From positions 1 to 33,327 of the forward strand of contig NZ_NGFP01000084.1 of NCBI RefSeq assembly GCF_002149035.1: 33,327 nt of DNA, given 5' to 3'. The notes under the pieces were generated by a model. That model was not told where the DNA came from, made no database searches, and worked only from the letters and a program-made list of their open reading frames with translations. The number at the start of each line of letters is the position of its first letter. Within the stretch, counting starts at the first letter, position 1. Both the position numbers and the translations under genes were made by a program. Positions 30,246 through 33,327 of the stretch are shown here, piece by piece. The DNA comes from Streptosporangium minutum. Its GTDB lineage: Bacteria > Actinomycetota > Actinomycetes > Streptosporangiales > Streptosporangiaceae.

Positions 30246-31007
30246 ATGGACTTCTGGGGAACGGTCCTCGTCGTATTCCGCCGCTGGTACATCTTCCTGC
30301 CGATATTCGCGCTGTCCCTCACCGCCGCCGGCGGCATCTATTCGACGGTCACGACGACCTACACCTCCAGCGCCGTCCTCATCCTGACCACGCCGACCAC
30401 CGGCGGCAGCCTGCCGACCAACCCGGACATCCCCAACGGCCTGACCAACCCCATGCTCAACTTCGACCACGGGCTGAGCATCTCCGCCTCGATCCTCATC
30501 GCGGCGATGGGGACGTCGGACATGGCGGCCGAGCTCGGCGTGAGGGACGGCGGGGACTTCGCCTTCAGGGTGACCAACGGCGGCAACAACCTGGAGTCGC
30601 TCGCCACTGGACCGTTCCTGTTCATCGAGGGCGAGGCCTCCTCCGCGGCGGCCGCGCAGGACATCGTGAGGCGGGTCATCGTCCGGGCGAAGGCCGAGCT
30701 CGATCACCGGCAGAAGGCGGTGCGGGCCCCCATGGCGACCTACATCACCACCTACGAGGCGGTGCCGCCGACCACCCCGATGGCGCAGCGGGGCCGGAAG
30801 CTGCGCGCCGTCGCGGCGGCGATGGGCGTGGGCGTCGTGGCGAGCCTGTGCGCCTCGTTCATGGCCGAGAGCTTCTTCCAGAGACGGAAGGCCCGTCGCC
30901 AGGCCGGCGCCCCGGACCCCGCCGACGCGGCGGGCGAGCGGCCCCTGCCGGACCGGGCCGCCCTCAACGGCCGGGCGCACGCCGACGGCCCGGTTGCGAG
31001 GCACTGA
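30246..31007 (+). CDS. Wzz-like chain-length/co-polymerase protein, copy 2
   Basis: The 253-residue protein is a paralogue of the gene at 28170. Both start MDFW and share the TTP-TGG-LP segment, GLTNP-L-F-GL, a similarly placed ILI-M segment and AAELGV. Transmembrane helices are at about 14-32 and 186-207, enclosing an extracytoplasmic domain, and the short cytoplasmic tail is Arg/Ala/Pro-rich. No kinase motif is present. GGGGAGGA lies 4-11 nt before ATG 30246, a strong site. It is followed after 4 nt by the Wzy-like gene, so the two are probably cotranscribed and act together in polymer-length control. Confidence 0.75.
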   Translation: MDFWGTVLVVFRRWYIFLPIFALSLTAAGGIYSTVTTTYTSSAVLILTTPTTGGSLPTNPDIPNGLTNPMLNFDHGLSISASILIAAMGTSDMAAELGVRDGGDFAFRVTNGGNNLESLATGPFLFIEGEASSAAAAQDIVRRVIVRAKAELDHRQKAVRAPMATYITTYEAVPPTTPMAQRGRKLRAVAAAMGVGVVASLCASFMAESFFQRRKARRQAGAPDPADAAGERPLPDRAALNGRAHADGPVARH

Positions 31008-31011
31008 CCCC

Positions 31012-32400
31012 ATGTCGGCCAAACTCACCCTGCCGGTCCGCCGGCGTGCCGACGGCGCGACCCTGGCCAGCCTCTTCGCCGTCGCGCTGCTGATCGTCCC
31101 GGCCCGCATGGTCTTCCGGGCGCTGCCGCTGTCGATCACACCGGCCAGCCTCATCGCCCTCGCCGCGGCCCTTCTCTGGCTGTGCGCGCACCTCACTCTC
31201 ACGCTGGGCATGGCCAAGGGCCGCAACCCGGTGCGTACCGCGCTGTTCGTCTACCTGACCGCGATCGTCGCCACGTACGGCTACGCCACCTACGGCTACA
31301 TGCCGTCCGACGAGCTCAACCTGGCCGACCACGCCCTGATCCTGCTGGTGGCCAACGCCGGTCTCGCGCTCATGATGTGCGACGGGGTCCGCGGCGCCGC
31401 GCGCCTCGACTTCGTGCTCCAGGCCGTCGTGGTGGCCGCGTCGGTCATCGCGGTGATCGGGGCCTTCCAGTTCCTGTTCGACCTCGACCTCACCCAGTAC
31501 ATGCAGATCCCCGGACTCCGCTACACCTCCGAGGACGGATTCATCACCGAGAGATCCGACTTCCGCCGGGTCGCCGCGACGACCGGCCATCCCATCGAGT
31601 TCGGTGTCGTGTGCGCGATGCTCCTGCCGATCGCCGTCCACTACGGCTTCCAGGCCGGCGAGCGCGCCGAGCCCGCCCTGCGGTGGTGGGTGTGCTCCGG
31701 GCTGATCGGGATGGGCCTGATGTTCTCGGTCTCGCGCTCCGCGGTGCTCGGGCTGGCCGGCGTCGGCGTCGTCCTGTTCCTCGGCTGGCCCGCCCGGCGG
31801 CGGCTGCACGCGATGGGAGTCGTCCTCGTCTTCCTGATCCTGATGAGGATCATGGTCCCGGGGCTCCTGGGCACGTTCTACGGCCTGTTCGCGAACTTCG
31901 GCAACGACGACAGCATCCGCTACCGCACGCACGACTACGAGGTCGCCGCCCACGAGATCGCCAAGCATCTGTGGCTGGGCCGTGGAGCGGGCACGTGGTA
32001 CGCCCCGAAGCATCAGGTCTTCGACAACCAGTACATCCTGTCCACGGTGGAGACCGGTCTGATCGGCATCGGGGCGATCGTCGGGATGTTCGCGTGCGCG
32101 ATCTACGCGGGGCTCCGGGCCCGCCACCTGAGCAGCGATCCCGGCACGCGCGACCTGGGCCTCACCCTGGCCGCCTGCATGGTGGTCCCGCTCATCGGTG
32201 CGGCGACCTTCGACCTGCTCTCCTTCGCCACCGTCACCGGTCTGGCGTTCCTGCTGATCGGCGCCGCGGGGTCGCTCCTGCGCAGCGCCACCGAGACGGC
32301 CGCGCTCCATCCCCGCGACACCGGTACGTTCTGGCGCGTCCGCACCCCCAAGGATCTGTTCCGCGGATCAGGCGGGAGGAGCGACCAGGTCGTGTCCTGA
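31012..32400 (+). CDS. Wzy-like O-antigen polymerase/ligase family protein
   Basis: The 462-residue membrane protein has about ten to twelve hydrophobic segments and the long extracytoplasmic loop (about 145-190 and 280-340) usual for Wzy/WaaL proteins. Family-like features are TTGHPIEFGVVCAMLLP, MFSVSRSAVLGLAGVG, and the late loop YEVAAHEIAKHLWLGRGAGTWY followed by VFDNQYILSTVETGLIG, the Wzy_C-type motif. It should polymerise flipped repeat units outside the membrane. ATG 31012 follows GAGG at 11 nt; an in-frame TTG at 30994 is less likely. Sequence alone does not separate polymerase from ligase, but the wzx and wzz neighbours favour polymerase. Confidence 0.85.
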   Translation: MSAKLTLPVRRRADGATLASLFAVALLIVPARMVFRALPLSITPASLIALAAALLWLCAHLTLTLGMAKGRNPVRTALFVYLTAIVATYGYATYGYMPSDELNLADHALILLVANAGLALMMCDGVRGAARLDFVLQAVVVAASVIAVIGAFQFLFDLDLTQYMQIPGLRYTSEDGFITERSDFRRVAATTGHPIEFGVVCAMLLPIAVHYGFQAGERAEPALRWWVCSGLIGMGLMFSVSRSAVLGLAGVGVVLFLGWPARRRLHAMGVVLVFLILMRIMVPGLLGTFYGLFANFGNDDSIRYRTHDYEVAAHEIAKHLWLGRGAGTWYAPKHQVFDNQYILSTVETGLIGIGAIVGMFACAIYAGLRARHLSSDPGTRDLGLTLAACMVVPLIGAATFDLLSFATVTGLAFLLIGAAGSLLRSATETAALHPRDTGTFWRVRTPKDLFRGSGGRSDQVVS

Positions 32401-32424
32401 CCGCTCCCGCCCGCCGGGCCCGTC

Positions 32425-33308
32425 TCAGCCGTCGCACTCCAGCGGTCCGACGACGGAGGTGATCCGGTAGTTCTGATCGATCTTCACCAGGGAGTTGCCG
32501 GCCCAGTCGATGGCCTTGCAGTCGGCCTCGACCGGTCCGTAGATCCAGGAGTCGTCGACCAGCTTGTTGCCGCGCACGACCAGCTTTCCGCGCGCGTTCT
32601 TCAGCTGGATGCTGTAGGTGCCGCCCATCACGAGGTTGTCCGTGACGACGGCGTCGACGATCTGCTTGTCGACGAGGAAGATCGGCGCGGTGACGTCCTT
32701 GGCGTTGCGCTGGTCGATGGTGTTGTGGTCGAAGGTCAGGCCCCTGCCGGTGTTGTAGGTCTGGATGCCGTCGGAGTGGTCACCCGGGTTGGAACACAGG
32801 TTGGCGTATGAGTCGCGGATGACGACGTCGTCGCCGGAGGCGCGGAAGCCGTCACCGTGGTTGCGGACGTGCACCCGCAGGGCGGTGTACTTGTCCTGCC
32901 CGATCCCCGGCAGTGTCTTGCAGCCCTGGGCGGGGCCGACGGTCGAGTCGGTGATGGTGAACCGGTAGGTCCGGGGGCCGTCGGCGTTGATGACGCTCCC
33001 GTCGATCTGGCTGTTCCTGACCGTGACGTTCTCGGCGTGGATCAGCAGGTCGCCGGGGATGTGCACGCCGTCCAGCACGGCTCCGGGCTTGGTGACCCGG
33101 TAGGCGGCGCCGTCCTCGTTGAGGGTGCTCCTGCTCAGCTGGGTGCCGGCGGGCACGCCGGTGCAGGCCGGGGTCGGATGCCCCGCACAGCTGCTGCCAC
33201 CGTCGTCCGGCCGGGGGGTCAGCGTCGGCCCCGGGGTCAGTGTCGGCCGGGAGGTCGGTGTGGGCTTCGGGGTGACCGTGGGCCGGGGGGTCGGCGTCGG
33301 CTTCGGGG
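32425..33308 (-). CDS. Secreted right-handed beta-helix protein, 5' end missing
   Basis: The frame reads leftward from the contig edge, so the N-terminus (and any signal peptide) is absent; about 294 residues remain. The visible N-terminal 35 residues are a Pro/Thr-rich linker (PTPTPRPTVTPKPTPT and similar), then CAGHPTPACTGVPAGTQL. After it comes a parallel beta-helix with repeated short strands: VLDGVHIPGDLLIHAENVTV, VVIRDSYANLCSNPGDHSDG, LTFDHNTIDQRN. Such proteins are often surface polysaccharide lyases, glycosidases or binding proteins. No specific catalytic set is assigned. The GTG at 33156 is an internal Val, not the start. It is convergent with the Wzy-like gene, and a role in trimming the locus's polymer is plausible. 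Confidence 0.75.
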
Positions 33309-33327
33309 CTGTCTCTTATACCAATCT
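33309..33327. other. Probable sequencing-adapter (Nextera mosaic end) residue
   Basis: The last 19 bases, CTGTCTCTTATACCAATCT, match the Tn5/Nextera mosaic end CTGTCTCTTATACACATCT at 17 of 19 positions; only two adjacent bases differ. The AT-rich run is unlike the G+C-rich repeat beside it and sits exactly at the window edge. Confidence 0.85.

Noticed and set aside
33154-33156. GTG as start of the beta-helix gene
   Set aside because: The frame is open beyond it to 33308 and encodes a typical Pro/Thr linker, so this codon is an internal Val.
1-33327. tRNA, rRNA, CRISPR arrays, prophage genes
   Set aside because: None recognised on either strand by inspection.

Overview
The window is high-GC DNA from an actinomycete. 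Evidence: strong G/C third-position bias, frequent GTG starts and ATGA/GTGA gene overlaps, several genes that look leaderless, a conservon-type kinase/DUF742 pair, and a SWIM protein. Gene content suggests Streptosporangiales (Streptosporangium or Nonomuraea-like), but that is inference. The right edge is a contig end: the last 19 bases match the Nextera mosaic end at 17 of 19 positions and are probably not genomic.

Left part (1-11437), housekeeping and regulation. lpdA (dihydrolipoyl dehydrogenase) is followed by a Nudix hydrolase. An AT-rich promoter region then precedes an RsbQ/RsbP energy-stress pair (alpha/beta hydrolase plus PAS-PP2C phosphatase). Next come a small unknown gene, a NudK-like GDP-mannose hydrolase, an internally deleted GNAT gene whose intact promoter carries a CebR/CelR-like operator, and an intact GNAT. 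A reduced conservon (cvnA-cvnC, without Roadblock and GTPase genes) reads leftward, with a SWIM gene divergent from it. An EamA exporter and a FadR-type GntR regulator overlap by 4 nt, and a perfect GntR operator lies inside the exporter's leaderless promoter. A small unknown gene ends this part. Two sets of degenerate tandem repeats lie between genes.

Right part (11438-33308), a cell-surface polysaccharide locus. A polyprenyl glycosylphosphotransferase should start the lipid-linked repeat unit. rmlA (long form), rmlB, rmlD and a convergent rmlC make a dTDP-6-deoxyhexose such as dTDP-L-rhamnose. A remnant of an IS200/IS605-type element (TnpB tail plus right end) sits between rmlA and rmlB, and its terminal TTGA appears to supply the rmlA stop codon.

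A tightly overlapping block (17118-23207) then encodes a TylC3/NovU-type methyltransferase, an RfbF-like nucleotidyltransferase, a PIG-L deacetylase, an SDR epimerase/dehydratase, a DUF4910 aminopeptidase-like protein and an unrecognised protein with a duplicated Cys-rich domain. This looks like a dedicated module for a second, modified sugar and is the best candidate here for undescribed biochemistry. Assembly and export follow: Wzx-type flippase, GT2 glycosyltransferase, Fe(II)/2-oxoglutarate oxygenase-like protein, OafA-type acyltransferase, two paralogous Wzz-like chain-length proteins flanking an inverted DUF6492 glycosyltransferase, a Wzy-like polymerase, and a truncated secreted beta-helix protein with a Pro/Thr linker. 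No tyrosine kinase of the Wzc/CpsD type is visible.
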